Shown here: in pieces, positions 44,067 to 52,602 of the stretch
Layout of the letters: the number at the start of each line of letters is the position of its first letter
Numbering within the stretch: position 1 is the stretch's first letter
From: Sandaracinus sp964481145
GTDB taxonomy: Bacteria > Myxococcota_A > Polyangia > Polyangiales > Sandaracinaceae
Length of the DNA stretch: 64,000 nt
Direction: 5' to 3'
NCBI GenBank assembly: GCA_964481145.1
Contig: CAYZTA010000010.1
Location: 1-64,000, forward strand
Made by a program: the position numbers and the translations under genes
The notes under the pieces: model-generated
Databases searched by the model: none
What the model was told of the DNA's origin: nothing
Seen by the model: the letters and a program-made list of their open reading frames with translations, nothing else

Positions 44067-45026
44067 TCAGCGTGCCGCTCGAAGTTGTCGTGCAGCCGAG
44101 TTGAGCGCGCACGCAACTTCGTTCGAGAGACGGGCGAGCTCTGGGCTACCGTACGCGAATCGATCGGGGTGGAGGGACGCACTGAGCTTGCGCCACGCGT
44201 TACGGGCAGCGGCGGGCGGCGCCCCGTGAGGCAAATCAAGGAGCTCTTCCGCGCTTCGCTCACGACGAATCGCGTGTGCCTTCCGAGCGAGCAGAGAAAG
44301 ATTCGGAAGGGGCGGTGGTGCAACCGCCTCGAGCCATCGGAGCGCTAGCAAAAGACGCATGCCACGTTCGCTCGAACGGCAGACGTTCTCGATATCGGAA
44401 AGCGTCGTGGGGCGCTGGAGCACCGTACACACGGCCTGCTCGTCAGGCCACAGCGGAGCTCCCGTGATGAGTGAATGCCCGAGCGAAGTCATCATCAGTG
44501 GGCTCTGTCCGAGGCGTTGGCGAACCGTCTGGACCGACGTATGACGAAGCGCGTCGCGCAGCGCGCCGAGCATCAACTCACCGACTTTCGTGGGCTCGAC
44601 TCTTCCGATGGGGAGCCCCGGCTGGAAACGAAGCGTCATGTCGCGCCAACGGGTGATCGCTCGAGCCCTGACGCGGAGCTGGACTCGAAGTGCGTGGCTC
44701 ACTGCGAAGCGCGGCACCAAGCCAGAGTCGATCAGAACCTCGCCGATGGGCCGGCTCCGATCGGTCAAGGCGCCTTCGACCGCGGTCGCACTCACCCCCG
44801 AGTGAACAATCAACTGTCCCAGCTTCGGAGCCTTGGCCATCGGTGCGTCGATCGCGACGACACATCCCTCTTGCATCGCGATCGTGGCCATTCCCTCTCG
44901 TGCATGGGCATGCAATTCACCGCTCGCCCGAGCGCGCTCCATCATCGTGAGCGCACGTGCGAGGGACGCGGACGTCGACCAGGAGCTCATCATGGCTTCC
45001 CTTAGCCCAGCGCGCGCAACGCCCAC
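44067..45026 (-). CDS. J-domain protein with N-terminal DUF4388-like region
   Basis: A 319-residue protein. The first 130 residues resemble the DUF4388/PATAN type of helical-beta module (LARALTMMERARASGELHAH, GMATIAMQEGCVVAIDAPMA) with a segment like the GspE N-terminal domain (LGQLIVHSGVS, IGEVLIDSGLV). The C-terminal 70 residues form a J domain: AEELLDLPHGAPPAAARNAW followed by the LHPDRF HPD motif, so it could stimulate a DnaK-type chaperone. It follows the FHA/LuxR gene by 25 bp and converges with the propeller lipoprotein (9-bp gap). Proteins with this makeup occur in myxobacterial signalling; the partner is unknown. Confidence 0.72.
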   Translation of the reverse strand: MGVARAGLREAMMSSWSTSASLARALTMMERARASGELHAHAREGMATIAMQEGCVVAIDAPMAKAPKLGQLIVHSGVSATAVEGALTDRSRPIGEVLIDSGLVPRFAVSHALRVQLRVRARAITRWRDMTLRFQPGLPIGRVEPTKVGELMLGALRDALRHTSVQTVRQRLGQSPLMMTSLGHSLITGAPLWPDEQAVCTVLQRPTTLSDIENVCRSSERGMRLLLALRWLEAVAPPPLPNLSLLARKAHAIRRERSAEELLDLPHGAPPAAARNAWRKLSASLHPDRFAYGSPELARLSNEVACALNSAARQLRAAR

Positions 45027-45051
45027 AAGTTTCTTGCCGAACGGTGGGTGC

Positions 45052-45624
45052 TCAGCCGCGCTGAGGGGTCAGCAAACCCGCTTCGAGCGCCACCCGCACC
45101 AAGTCGGCCCGACCCTTCACCCCCAACTTTTCGCCGATTCGAGCGCGATAGGTCTCCACGGTCTTCGTGCTTACGGACAGGGCCTCTGCGATTTCTCGAT
45201 GGGCCTCACCGCGCGCGAGCCGCGTCAAGACTTCGCGCTCTCGGGGACTCAATACGGCGATTGGATCGACACGAATCGGGGGCGGTTGTGGTTTGGGTAG
45301 AGGTCGGGTCCCTGCACCAAAAAGCCCCGTTTCTCCGACTTCGTCCTCGATGAGGAAAACCATCTCGACCGTACCGATTTGGATTCGATCGCCATGGGCG
45401 AGGAGGTGGGAGCCATGGATTTTCTCGCCGTTCACACGGACGCCATTTCGGCTGGCGTCGTCTGCGACCTTCACGGAGTCCCCTTCGACTCGAAGCGTCG
45501 CATGTCGTCGCGAGACCGATTCGTCGGCGAGCTGGATTTCACACAAAGGATCGCGACCCACCCGTGACACTCCCGGAAGGAGCCGGATGCGTTGCGGTCC
45601 AAGCTGAATCACGAACGCGGGCAC
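45052..45624 (-). CDS. FHA domain - LuxR-type helix-turn-helix regulator
   Basis: A 190-residue regulator with an unusual sensor. Residues about 1-95 are an FHA domain with the phosphothreonine-binding signature: SRVGRDPLCEIQLADESVSR RHA, then DDASRNGVRVNGEKI. After a Pro-rich linker the last 65 residues form a GerE/LuxR DNA-binding domain (LSPREREVLTRLARGEAHRE IAEALSVSTKTVETYRARI). There is no receiver domain, so activity would be set by binding a phosphoprotein, probably a Ser/Thr-kinase substrate, rather than by Asp phosphorylation. Several such kinases lie in the window. It sits between mazG (38 bp) and the J-domain gene (25 bp) in a likely operon. Confidence 0.92.
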   Translation of the reverse strand: MPAFVIQLGPQRIRLLPGVSRVGRDPLCEIQLADESVSRRHATLRVEGDSVKVADDASRNGVRVNGEKIHGSHLLAHGDRIQIGTVEMVFLIEDEVGETGLFGAGTRPLPKPQPPPIRVDPIAVLSPREREVLTRLARGEAHREIAEALSVSTKTVETYRARIGEKLGVKGRADLVRVALEAGLLTPQRG

Positions 45625-45662
45625 AGGCCAGAGAATACCTGTTCAGCTCGGGATTTGGGGAT

Positions 45663-46514
45663 CTATCCGTGCACCGCCGCTTTTGCTTGGTTCCAGAGGC
45701 GATCCAGCTCCTCTTCGTTCATCTCGGAGAGGTCTCTGCCCATGCCTTTGGCTGTGGTTTCGGCCATGTCGAAGCGGGCCGTGAAGCGATCGAGAGCCCG
45801 GCGCAAGGACGCCTCGGGGTCGATCTTGCTTTTCCTCGCCCAGCTCGCGATCGCAAACAAAAGATCTCCGAGTTCCTCCTCGACTCGCTCCGGATTTCCT
45901 CCTGTGGCTGCATCGGTGACCGCGGCGTCGAGCTCATCGAGCTCCTCTGCGATCTTTGCGCGAGCCCCCGCAGGATCACGCCAATCGAAGCCCACCCGCG
46001 CAGCCTTCTCGCCCACTCGAACCGCACGCAAAAGCGCCGGCATGGCCACAGGGACGCCAGAAAGGGCGCCTTCCCTTTTCCCTTTCGTCGCGCGCTCGCG
46101 CGCCTTGCCTTTCTCCCAACGCTCCAGCACTTCCGTGCTGTTGCTCACCTTGACGTCGCCGAAAACGTGCGGGTGGCGAAAGACCATCTTGTCGCTGATG
46201 GAGTCGACCACGTCGTCAGGACCGAACCACCCTTCTTTTCTCGCGAGCTCCCCGAGGAAAACGACCTGCATGAGAAGGTCCCCGAGCTCTTCGCGCAACT
46301 CGTCCGGTGAGCCGTGATCGATGGCAGCCACCACTTCATGAGCCTCTTCGATGACGAACGGGCGCATCGTCTTGAACGTCTGTTCGCGATCCCAGGGACA
46401 GCCCCCTTCGCCGAGCAGACGTCGAATCACTGAGACGATCCTCGGAAGGGCAGTCCCTTCCTGCTCGAAGAGAGGTCTCGCGGCGGGCTTTCGAAGTTCG
46501 TCGTCGTTCATCAT
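45663..46514 (-). CDS. mazG: Nucleoside triphosphate pyrophosphohydrolase MazG
   Basis: Hydrolyses NTPs and dNTPs to NMP and pyrophosphate, cleaning non-standard nucleotides and affecting ppGpp stress signalling. The 283-residue protein has the two tandem MazG domains of the E. coli type. Domain 1: LLGEGGCPWDREQTFKTMRP, EEAHEVVAAID and ELGDLLMQVVF, with the EExxE ... ExxD metal ligands. Domain 2: VGFDWRDPAGARAKIAEELD and EEELGDLLFAIASWARK. It lies 33 bp after the GH57 gene in a minus-strand run. Confidence 0.95.
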   Translation of the reverse strand: MMNDDELRKPAARPLFEQEGTALPRIVSVIRRLLGEGGCPWDREQTFKTMRPFVIEEAHEVVAAIDHGSPDELREELGDLLMQVVFLGELARKEGWFGPDDVVDSISDKMVFRHPHVFGDVKVSNSTEVLERWEKGKARERATKGKREGALSGVPVAMPALLRAVRVGEKAARVGFDWRDPAGARAKIAEELDELDAAVTDAATGGNPERVEEELGDLLFAIASWARKSKIDPEASLRRALDRFTARFDMAETTAKGMGRDLSEMNEEELDRLWNQAKAAVHG

Positions 46515-46547
46515 GAAGCGGCTCGCATGGTGTCATGGGTCTCGAGA

Positions 46548-48992
46548 TCAATCGACATCTTCCACCTGTACCCCGAGCTCTTCGCCCAGCGCGACAAAAG
46601 CCGAAAGCCACGCCTCGAGCGCAGGCGTGTCGGCTTTCATGGACTCATTTCGTCGGGCGCGATACACGGTTTCACGAAGTTTATAGAATCGATTCTGCGT
46701 GGCGGCCGGATCATAGACGAGCCCGGATGCCTTCACGAACGCCGCGAACGCCGCGATTCGCTCCACGCGCGCGACGTCATCGGGATGTTGCGTGAGCTCT
46801 TCGAGCCATGTGTGGAGCGTCCGCTGCGCCACGCGGCCGAGCTCGTTCGGTTCGAGACTCACCCCCGCATCTTTCGCCTCTTTGCGGAGAGCCGTGGCCA
46901 CCTCGAGATCGATCTCGGCTCCTCGCTCGAGCTCACGTCGCAAACGTGCGGTCAGCGTGTACTCCGCCGCTTGATGCAGTGCCTTGGGAACAGGCTGACC
47001 CAAGCTCGCGAGATACCGCATGAGCGGAGCGAATTGTATGTAAATTTGCTCATAATTTCGCTCGACACCCGAGAGCGTTGCGGCGAGGACTTGATCTAGG
47101 ATTTTCTTCTGTTCGTCTCGAAAGAGAGTGCGCAACGTATAGGTGGTGGCGGGAAAATGTCGCTCGAGCGCGCGCAAGACTTCTGCGATGTCCGCTCGAC
47201 CGAACGCAGCGCGCAACTCCGTCTGGAGCACCGCGTGCGGACCTGATCCTTGCCACACGCGCACTCCCCCGCTCAAATTGTGATCGCCGAGGTGCACCAC
47301 CGCGTATTCGAGGTCCTCTTCGGCGAGTGTGATGCGAGATCGCACTCTCATGCGCCCCATCGCCATCCTCGCCAGTCCCGCGCTCGCTTGCTCACGCTCG
47401 ATCACGTCGATATCGAATCCGAAGACGTGTTCGGACGCGCGGTCATCCTCGAAGAGCGAGCTCGCCGCGAAATGGGCGCCGAGCTTTCGCAAGTCGACCA
47501 TCGCCGGTCTCACGAGATCTTCGTAGATTTCCTCTCCATCGCCCAACTCGGGGCGATTGCTCTGAGCATGCGAGAGGCGCTCTAAGAATCCACTCTCGAA
47601 GCGATCTCCGACGAGGTTCGTCGCGAGCTGAATCGCACGCGCGGCGTACTGAATGATTTGGACCGTTTCGATGCCGCCGAGATCATCGAAGAACCACCCG
47701 CAGCTCGTGTACATGAGCATGGTGTGGCGTTGCATCTCGAGGAGCTCGAGCGCCCTCACGACGTCGCGTTCGGGCAGTTCACTTCGCGCGTGCGCCTTCA
47801 GGAAACGCTTCACCGAAGCCTCTCTGCGATCGAGCACGACGTCGATGTATTCGTCGCGGGCCAACCAAGGGTCGACGAGAACTTTCGAACCTTCTTCGTC
47901 GTAGACGGCGATCAATTGATCGCGCAGCCAATCGAGCGCCGCGCGGAGCGGAGCACGCCATGCTTGCGTCCATTGCACGGGGCCGCCGGTCTTGCAGCCA
48001 CAGTCGGCACGCCAACGTTCGACGCCATGTGCACAGCTCCAGGACGTGGATTCGATGATCTCCGCCTCCCACTCAGGCGGATGCAAATCAAGGAACTCTT
48101 CGTAGGTCGTCAGGCGGACATGGGGATCCCGCTCGATGACGTGCAGCGCGTACGCGAGCGCCATCTCGCCGAATCGGTGATGATGACCGTAAGTCTCGCC
48201 ATCGGTGGCGATGTGAACGAGTTGAGCTTCATCGCGCTCGTCGAACCCTTCCATCAACCGACCCGCGAAGCCGGCGCCATTGTCGAGAAGGCGCTCGAAT
48301 GCGACGGCACGGGATGTCGGACCATCGTAAAAAAAGATCGCGATCGATCGCCCACTCGGCAAACGCACACGATACGCGCGCCGCGTATCGACGGCACCTC
48401 CATGAACGTCGAGCCAAGTCGCCTCGCCTTTCGGACGCACGCGCGCAGCTTGACTCGGCGCGAGCACCGTGAACTCGATGCCTTGTGCCGCGAGTGCTTC
48501 GAGCGAAGCGGTGTCGACGGCGGTCTCGCTGAGCCACATGCCTCGAGGCTTCCGGCCAAAGCGAAACTCGAAATCGCGTACCCCCCAGATGACCTGGGTC
48601 TTTTTGTCGCGTGCGTTCGCGAGCGGAAGAATGAGATGTCCGTAGACCTGCGCGAGCGCTGAACCATGGCCATTTCGCATGGCACGTGCATCCCGATCGG
48701 CCGCGAGCACTTCGGCATACACATCAGGCTCGGCCTGCTCCATCCAAGAGAGCAACGTCGGGCCAAAATTGAAGGAAATCGAGCGATAATTGTTGGTGAT
48801 CTCTCGAATGCGGCCTTCGGCGCCGAGGATCCGTGCGGCGGCGTTGGGTGCATAGCATTCGGCGTGCACACGTTCGTTCCAGTCGTGAAACGGGAAAGCC
48901 GACTCTTGCCGCTCCACCACCTCGAGCCACGGGCTCTCCCTCGGCGGCTGATAAAAATGACCGTGGATGCAGATGTATTTCGGACCGCTCAT
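46548..48992 (-). CDS. GH57-family glycoside hydrolase / glucanotransferase (DUF3536 type)
   Basis: An 814-residue cytosolic protein from ATG 48992, which overlaps the glgB stop by 4 bp. The N-terminal (beta/alpha)7 barrel of GH57 is recognisable: YICIHGHFYQPPRESPW, SISFNFGPTLLSWM, GVRDFEFRFGRKPRGMWLSE (the Glu is the expected nucleophile) and HIATDGETYGHHHRFGEMAL (Asp as candidate acid/base). The rest is alpha-helical, as in proteins annotated DUF3536. Members act on alpha-glucans as amylases, branching enzymes or 4-alpha-glucanotransferases. Coupling to glgB points to glycogen metabolism. Confidence 0.88.
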   Translation of the reverse strand: MSGPKYICIHGHFYQPPRESPWLEVVERQESAFPFHDWNERVHAECYAPNAAARILGAEGRIREITNNYRSISFNFGPTLLSWMEQAEPDVYAEVLAADRDARAMRNGHGSALAQVYGHLILPLANARDKKTQVIWGVRDFEFRFGRKPRGMWLSETAVDTASLEALAAQGIEFTVLAPSQAARVRPKGEATWLDVHGGAVDTRRAYRVRLPSGRSIAIFFYDGPTSRAVAFERLLDNGAGFAGRLMEGFDERDEAQLVHIATDGETYGHHHRFGEMALAYALHVIERDPHVRLTTYEEFLDLHPPEWEAEIIESTSWSCAHGVERWRADCGCKTGGPVQWTQAWRAPLRAALDWLRDQLIAVYDEEGSKVLVDPWLARDEYIDVVLDRREASVKRFLKAHARSELPERDVVRALELLEMQRHTMLMYTSCGWFFDDLGGIETVQIIQYAARAIQLATNLVGDRFESGFLERLSHAQSNRPELGDGEEIYEDLVRPAMVDLRKLGAHFAASSLFEDDRASEHVFGFDIDVIEREQASAGLARMAMGRMRVRSRITLAEEDLEYAVVHLGDHNLSGGVRVWQGSGPHAVLQTELRAAFGRADIAEVLRALERHFPATTYTLRTLFRDEQKKILDQVLAATLSGVERNYEQIYIQFAPLMRYLASLGQPVPKALHQAAEYTLTARLRRELERGAEIDLEVATALRKEAKDAGVSLEPNELGRVAQRTLHTWLEELTQHPDDVARVERIAAFAAFVKASGLVYDPAATQNRFYKLRETVYRARRNESMKADTPALEAWLSAFVALGEELGVQVEDVD

Positions 48993-50959
48993 GGCGTCGC
49001 TCCAGGAGCGCGCAAAACGACGCACGCCAGGGGAGGTAGCGTGAGCTCGAGGTGAAAGGGCAATCCGTGCATCGATTCCTTCTTCGCGGTCACGCCTCCG
49101 AGATTGCCCACACCGCTACCACCGTATGCCGACGCATCGGTGTTGAGCACTTCCTGCCAGAGCCCGCCGGAAGACGCGCCCAGTCGATAACCGTACCGCA
49201 CCACCGGTGTGAAGTTGAGCACGCACAAGAGCGCGGAATCTTCGGAGAGTCCCCTCCGTAAAAAGGCGATGACGCCATGCTCGGCATCGCCGCCACTCAC
49301 CCATTGGAATCCTCGCGGCTCGCACTCGAAACGATGCATCGCAGGCTCACTCCGATAGAGATGATTGAGGTCCCGGACGAGGAGAAGAACACCATGATGA
49401 GCTTCGTCCTCTGTGAGGTGCCAATCGAGACTCTGATCATGGTTCCACTCGCGCCACTGCGCGAAATCCCCTCCCATGAAGATGAGCTTCTTGCCCGGCT
49501 GCGCGAATTGGTAGCCAAACAAGAGCCTCAGGTGAGCGAACTTTTGCCAGCGGTCTCCTGGCATCTTGTTGATCAGCGACCCTTTGCCGTGCACCACCTC
49601 GTCATGGCTCAACGGAAGGACGAAGTTCTCCGTCCAAGCGTAGAGTGAGCGAAACGTGAGTTCGTTGTGATGAAAGCGACGATGCACGGGATCCCGTTCG
49701 AAGTGACGCAAGGTGTCGTGCATCCAACCGAGATCCCACTTGAGACCAAATCCAAGCCCGCCTTGAAAGGTGGGACGCGAGACATTTGGAAATGATGTCG
49801 ACTCCTCCGCGATGGTCTGCACGTCGGGGCAAGTGCGATAGACATGCTCGTTCATCGTCTTGAGGAACGTGACGGCGTGACGATTTTCACGTCCACCGTC
49901 CTCATTGGGGATCCATTCCCCAGATGCGCGCGAATAATCGAGATAGAGCATCGAAGCGACCCCATCGACCCGCAGCGCGTCGGCATGATAGCGCTCCAGC
50001 CAAAACAGCGCGCTCGAGAGCAGAAACGAGCGCACCTCGTGCCGCCCATAGTTGAAGATCGAAGAGCGCCAGTCCGGATGAAACCCTTGTCTCGGATCGG
50101 CGTGCTCGAAGAGGTGTGTCCCGTCGAAGAACGACAGGCCGTGCTGGTCGGTTGGAAAGTGTGCAGGCACCCAATCGAGGATCACTCCGATCCCACGTTG
50201 ATGCAGATGATCGATGAGCCACATGAAGTCTTCGGGTTTGCCCTGTCGATGGGTCGGCGCGAAATAGCCCGTGACCTGGTAGCCCCATGATCCTCCAAAG
50301 GGATGTTCCATCACCGGCATCAGCTCGACATGCGTATAGCCTTGTTGGATGACGTAATCGGCGAGCCTTGGAGCGAGCTCGCGATATCCGAGCACGCGAT
50401 CATGTTCTTCTGGAACACGAGCCCAACTGCCGAGGTGCAGCTCGTAAATCGACATGGGCGCATCGAGGGAATTTTTCTTCGCTCGTTCGTTCATCCATGG
50501 TCGATCCCCAAATGCGTATTGCGACAGGTCCCACACGATCGATGCCGTGTGCGGAGGCGTCTCGTGGAGAAAACCAAAAGGATCTGCCTTTTCGACGCGA
50601 TAACCAGCGTGTCGCGATCGAATATGAAATTTGTAGAGCGCCCCAAGCCCGACGCCGTCGACAAACACTTCCCAAATGCCCGAACTCGCCCGCGGTCGCA
50701 TCGGATGAGCATCTGGGCTCCAACCATTGAAGTCGCCAATGACCGACACGAACTCGGCGTTCGGCGCCCAGACCGCGAAGAACGTGCCGGGGCGCCCCTG
50801 AACGGCTCCCGGATGTGCACCGAGCTTTTCATAAAGCTGGGTGTGGACCCCCTCGTTGAACCAGTGGAGGTCGTCGTCTGTCAAAAGCGAGGGAAAATCT
50901 AGAAGCGGCTGCGATGCCATGAGGCGATGTTCATAACAAAGATCGAGCTCTTCCGACAT
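48989..50959 (-). CDS. glgB: 1,4-alpha-glucan branching enzyme (glycogen)
   Basis: GlgB transfers an alpha-1,4 glucan piece to an alpha-1,6 branch. From ATG 50959 (MSEELDLCYEHRLMASQPLL) it has 656 residues, usual for the family without the extra N-terminal domain; ATG 50920 is an alternative start and neither has a clear ribosome site. A CBM48 domain (FFAVWAPNAEFVSVIGDFNG W) precedes the GH13 barrel: nucleophile region ADALRVDGVASMLYLDYSR, acid/base Glu in TIAEESTSFP and LPLSHDEVVHGKGS. The C-terminal all-beta domain ends PPLACVVLRAPG. No other glycogen genes are in the window apart from the coupled GH57 gene. Confidence 0.95.
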   Translation of the reverse strand: MSEELDLCYEHRLMASQPLLDFPSLLTDDDLHWFNEGVHTQLYEKLGAHPGAVQGRPGTFFAVWAPNAEFVSVIGDFNGWSPDAHPMRPRASSGIWEVFVDGVGLGALYKFHIRSRHAGYRVEKADPFGFLHETPPHTASIVWDLSQYAFGDRPWMNERAKKNSLDAPMSIYELHLGSWARVPEEHDRVLGYRELAPRLADYVIQQGYTHVELMPVMEHPFGGSWGYQVTGYFAPTHRQGKPEDFMWLIDHLHQRGIGVILDWVPAHFPTDQHGLSFFDGTHLFEHADPRQGFHPDWRSSIFNYGRHEVRSFLLSSALFWLERYHADALRVDGVASMLYLDYSRASGEWIPNEDGGRENRHAVTFLKTMNEHVYRTCPDVQTIAEESTSFPNVSRPTFQGGLGFGLKWDLGWMHDTLRHFERDPVHRRFHHNELTFRSLYAWTENFVLPLSHDEVVHGKGSLINKMPGDRWQKFAHLRLLFGYQFAQPGKKLIFMGGDFAQWREWNHDQSLDWHLTEDEAHHGVLLLVRDLNHLYRSEPAMHRFECEPRGFQWVSGGDAEHGVIAFLRRGLSEDSALLCVLNFTPVVRYGYRLGASSGGLWQEVLNTDASAYGGSGVGNLGGVTAKKESMHGLPFHLELTLPPLACVVLRAPGATP

Positions 50960-51016
50960 CACCGATGAACGAGACCCGATGGGCACATCAAAGGAACGCG
51001 ATGTACGCTGAGGCCC

Positions 51017-51900
51017 ATGCGTGAAGCGACACTGGCGGAAGGAACGCTCATCGGCGGTCGCTATCGCGTCGCGGCGATGCTCGGGTCGGGAACGATGGGA
51101 ATCGTATACCGCGCAGCCCGCATTCCGGATGGGCTCCCCGTCGCAGTGAAACTCATCTCGAAAGATCCTCGGTCGAACGACCTTGCGCGTCGCGTCGCGC
51201 GCGAAGCGCAAGCGCTCGCCGCGCTCGAACATCCTCATGCGCTCGCGGTCATCGAGCTCGGCGAAGATGTCCATGGAACGTTTCTCGTGACCCAGCTCGC
51301 GCCGGGCATCTCGCTCGATGCCATCCTCGCAGCGCGTCGCTTGCCTCCTGAACTTGCCTTGATGATCGCAGATCAAGTCTTGGCGGCGCTCGAGCACGCG
51401 CATGGGCTCGGCATCCTCCATCGCGACGTCAAACCGGCAATGTCATCGTGGCGTTTCGACCCGATGGTCGACCGCATGCACGGCTCATCGATTTTGGCCT
51501 CGCGAAATTCCAAAACCACGAAGTCTGGGGTGCACAGTCGATGATCACCTCGCAGGGCGCCATCGTAGGCACGCCAGCCTATATCGCACCCGAACATCTT
51601 TTCGGTCCGCGCGTCGATGCCCGCAGCGATGTGTATTCGGCGGGTGTGCTCCTCTTCGAGCTCCTGACTGGAAGTTGGCCCTTCGTCGCCGAAGAGGTCG
51701 CGGATGTCTTGCGAGCCCATGCCCTCGAACCCGTGCCGACACTCGCCGCAACACGTCCCGAGCTCTCATTTCACCCGGCGCTCGAATCCCTCGTCGCCCG
51801 TGCCCTCGCGAAGAAAATGGACGCGCGATTCAAAGATGCCGGAGAGCTCCGAGCCGCCCTCCGAAGCGTTCCGCATCCGGCTGCATCCTGGAGTGCGTGA
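51017..51900 (+). pseudogene. Ser/Thr protein kinase broken by a one-base deletion
   Basis: Two frames together make one small kinase of about 294 residues. The first (51017 on) covers GGRYRVAAMLGSGTMGIVYR, VAVKLISKD and catalytic HRDVKPA (His135). Just after it, at gcaatg (51437-51442), one base is missing: restoring a base after 51438 gives ...KPANVIVAFRPDGRPHARLI, then DFGLAKF, GTPAYIAPEHLFG and DVYSAGVLLFELLTG in the second frame to 51900. As written, translation would end at 51544 with no activation loop, and the product would be inactive. It could be a real recent mutation, programmed frameshifting, or a sequencing error; the site is not a homopolymer. No membrane segment or sensor domain is present. 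Confidence 0.88.
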
Positions 51901-51903
51901 GCC

Positions 51904-52602
51904 CTATCGCCTCAGCCCCTCACACACGTGTTCGAACACACGCAAGTCGAAGAGCAGCTCGCCATGACTGAGATCGTCGAGCCAATGCACGACGGCATCT
52001 TCGATCGTGGCCGCGCTCTCGGGAGGAGTCACGAACTGATCGGCCCCCGCAACCACCACTGTGTGCTTGACCCGTGCGGCGCGCTCTCGATTCTCTCGCA
52101 ATCGGCGGATCACCTGGCCGTCAGGATGGATCGCTCGCAAGAGCGGGCCAATGTTCAAGCGCGCAGTCTCCGTGCCCGCATGAGGGCTCGCCAGTGTCAC
52201 CAAGCGATCCACATGCTCAGCACCACCTCGCTCCTGCAGATACCAGCGCGCGACAATCCCGCCGAGAGAATGTCCGACGAGATCCACCGGACGCCCTTCG
52301 GATGCACTTCGCACCGTCCGCTCGAGCCTTTCGACCACGTGCTCGAAATCCTCGAAAGGCCCGTACGTCAGATCGATCGTACCCACCCCTTGGACGCGCT
52401 CTTCGACGAATCTTCGCATGGGATCGAAGACTGGGCCGGCTGCCATGAAGCCGTGAACGAAGACCACGACACGTTCCCCTCGAACGGGGAGCGCGGCGCG
52501 TCCTCGGCCATGAATGATCAGCTGCCCCTGCCGGGCAAGCGCGCGCGCTTCACGACCCCACTTCAGAATACGATCGCTCACCCAAAGACGAGAATCACCC
52601 AT
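51904..52602 (-). CDS. Alpha/beta hydrolase, lipase-like
   Basis: A 232-residue alpha/beta hydrolase of the type called triacylglycerol lipase or PGAP1-like esterase. The oxyanion-hole motif is VVVFVHGFM, the nucleophile Ser112 lies in LVGHSLGGIVARW, the Asp is probably in VAGADQFVTPPES and the His in DDLSHGELLFD. There is no signal peptide, so it should be cytosolic. The start overlaps the end of the SDR gene by 8 bp, so it is the last gene of that run. It converges with the broken kinase (3-bp gap). Confidence 0.85.
   Translation of the reverse strand: MGDSRLWVSDRILKWGREARALARQGQLIIHGRGRAALPVRGERVVVFVHGFMAAGPVFDPMRRFVEERVQGVGTIDLTYGPFEDFEHVVERLERTVRSASEGRPVDLVGHSLGGIVARWYLQERGGAEHVDRLVTLASPHAGTETARLNIGPLLRAIHPDGQVIRRLRENRERAARVKHTVVVAGADQFVTPPESAATIEDAVVHWLDDLSHGELLFDLRVFEHVCEGLRR

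Noticed and set aside
48993..49025. Longer N-terminus for the GH57 protein
   Set aside because: The ATG at 48992 overlaps the glgB stop and directly precedes the conserved YICIHGHFYQPP start; the extra residues match nothing.
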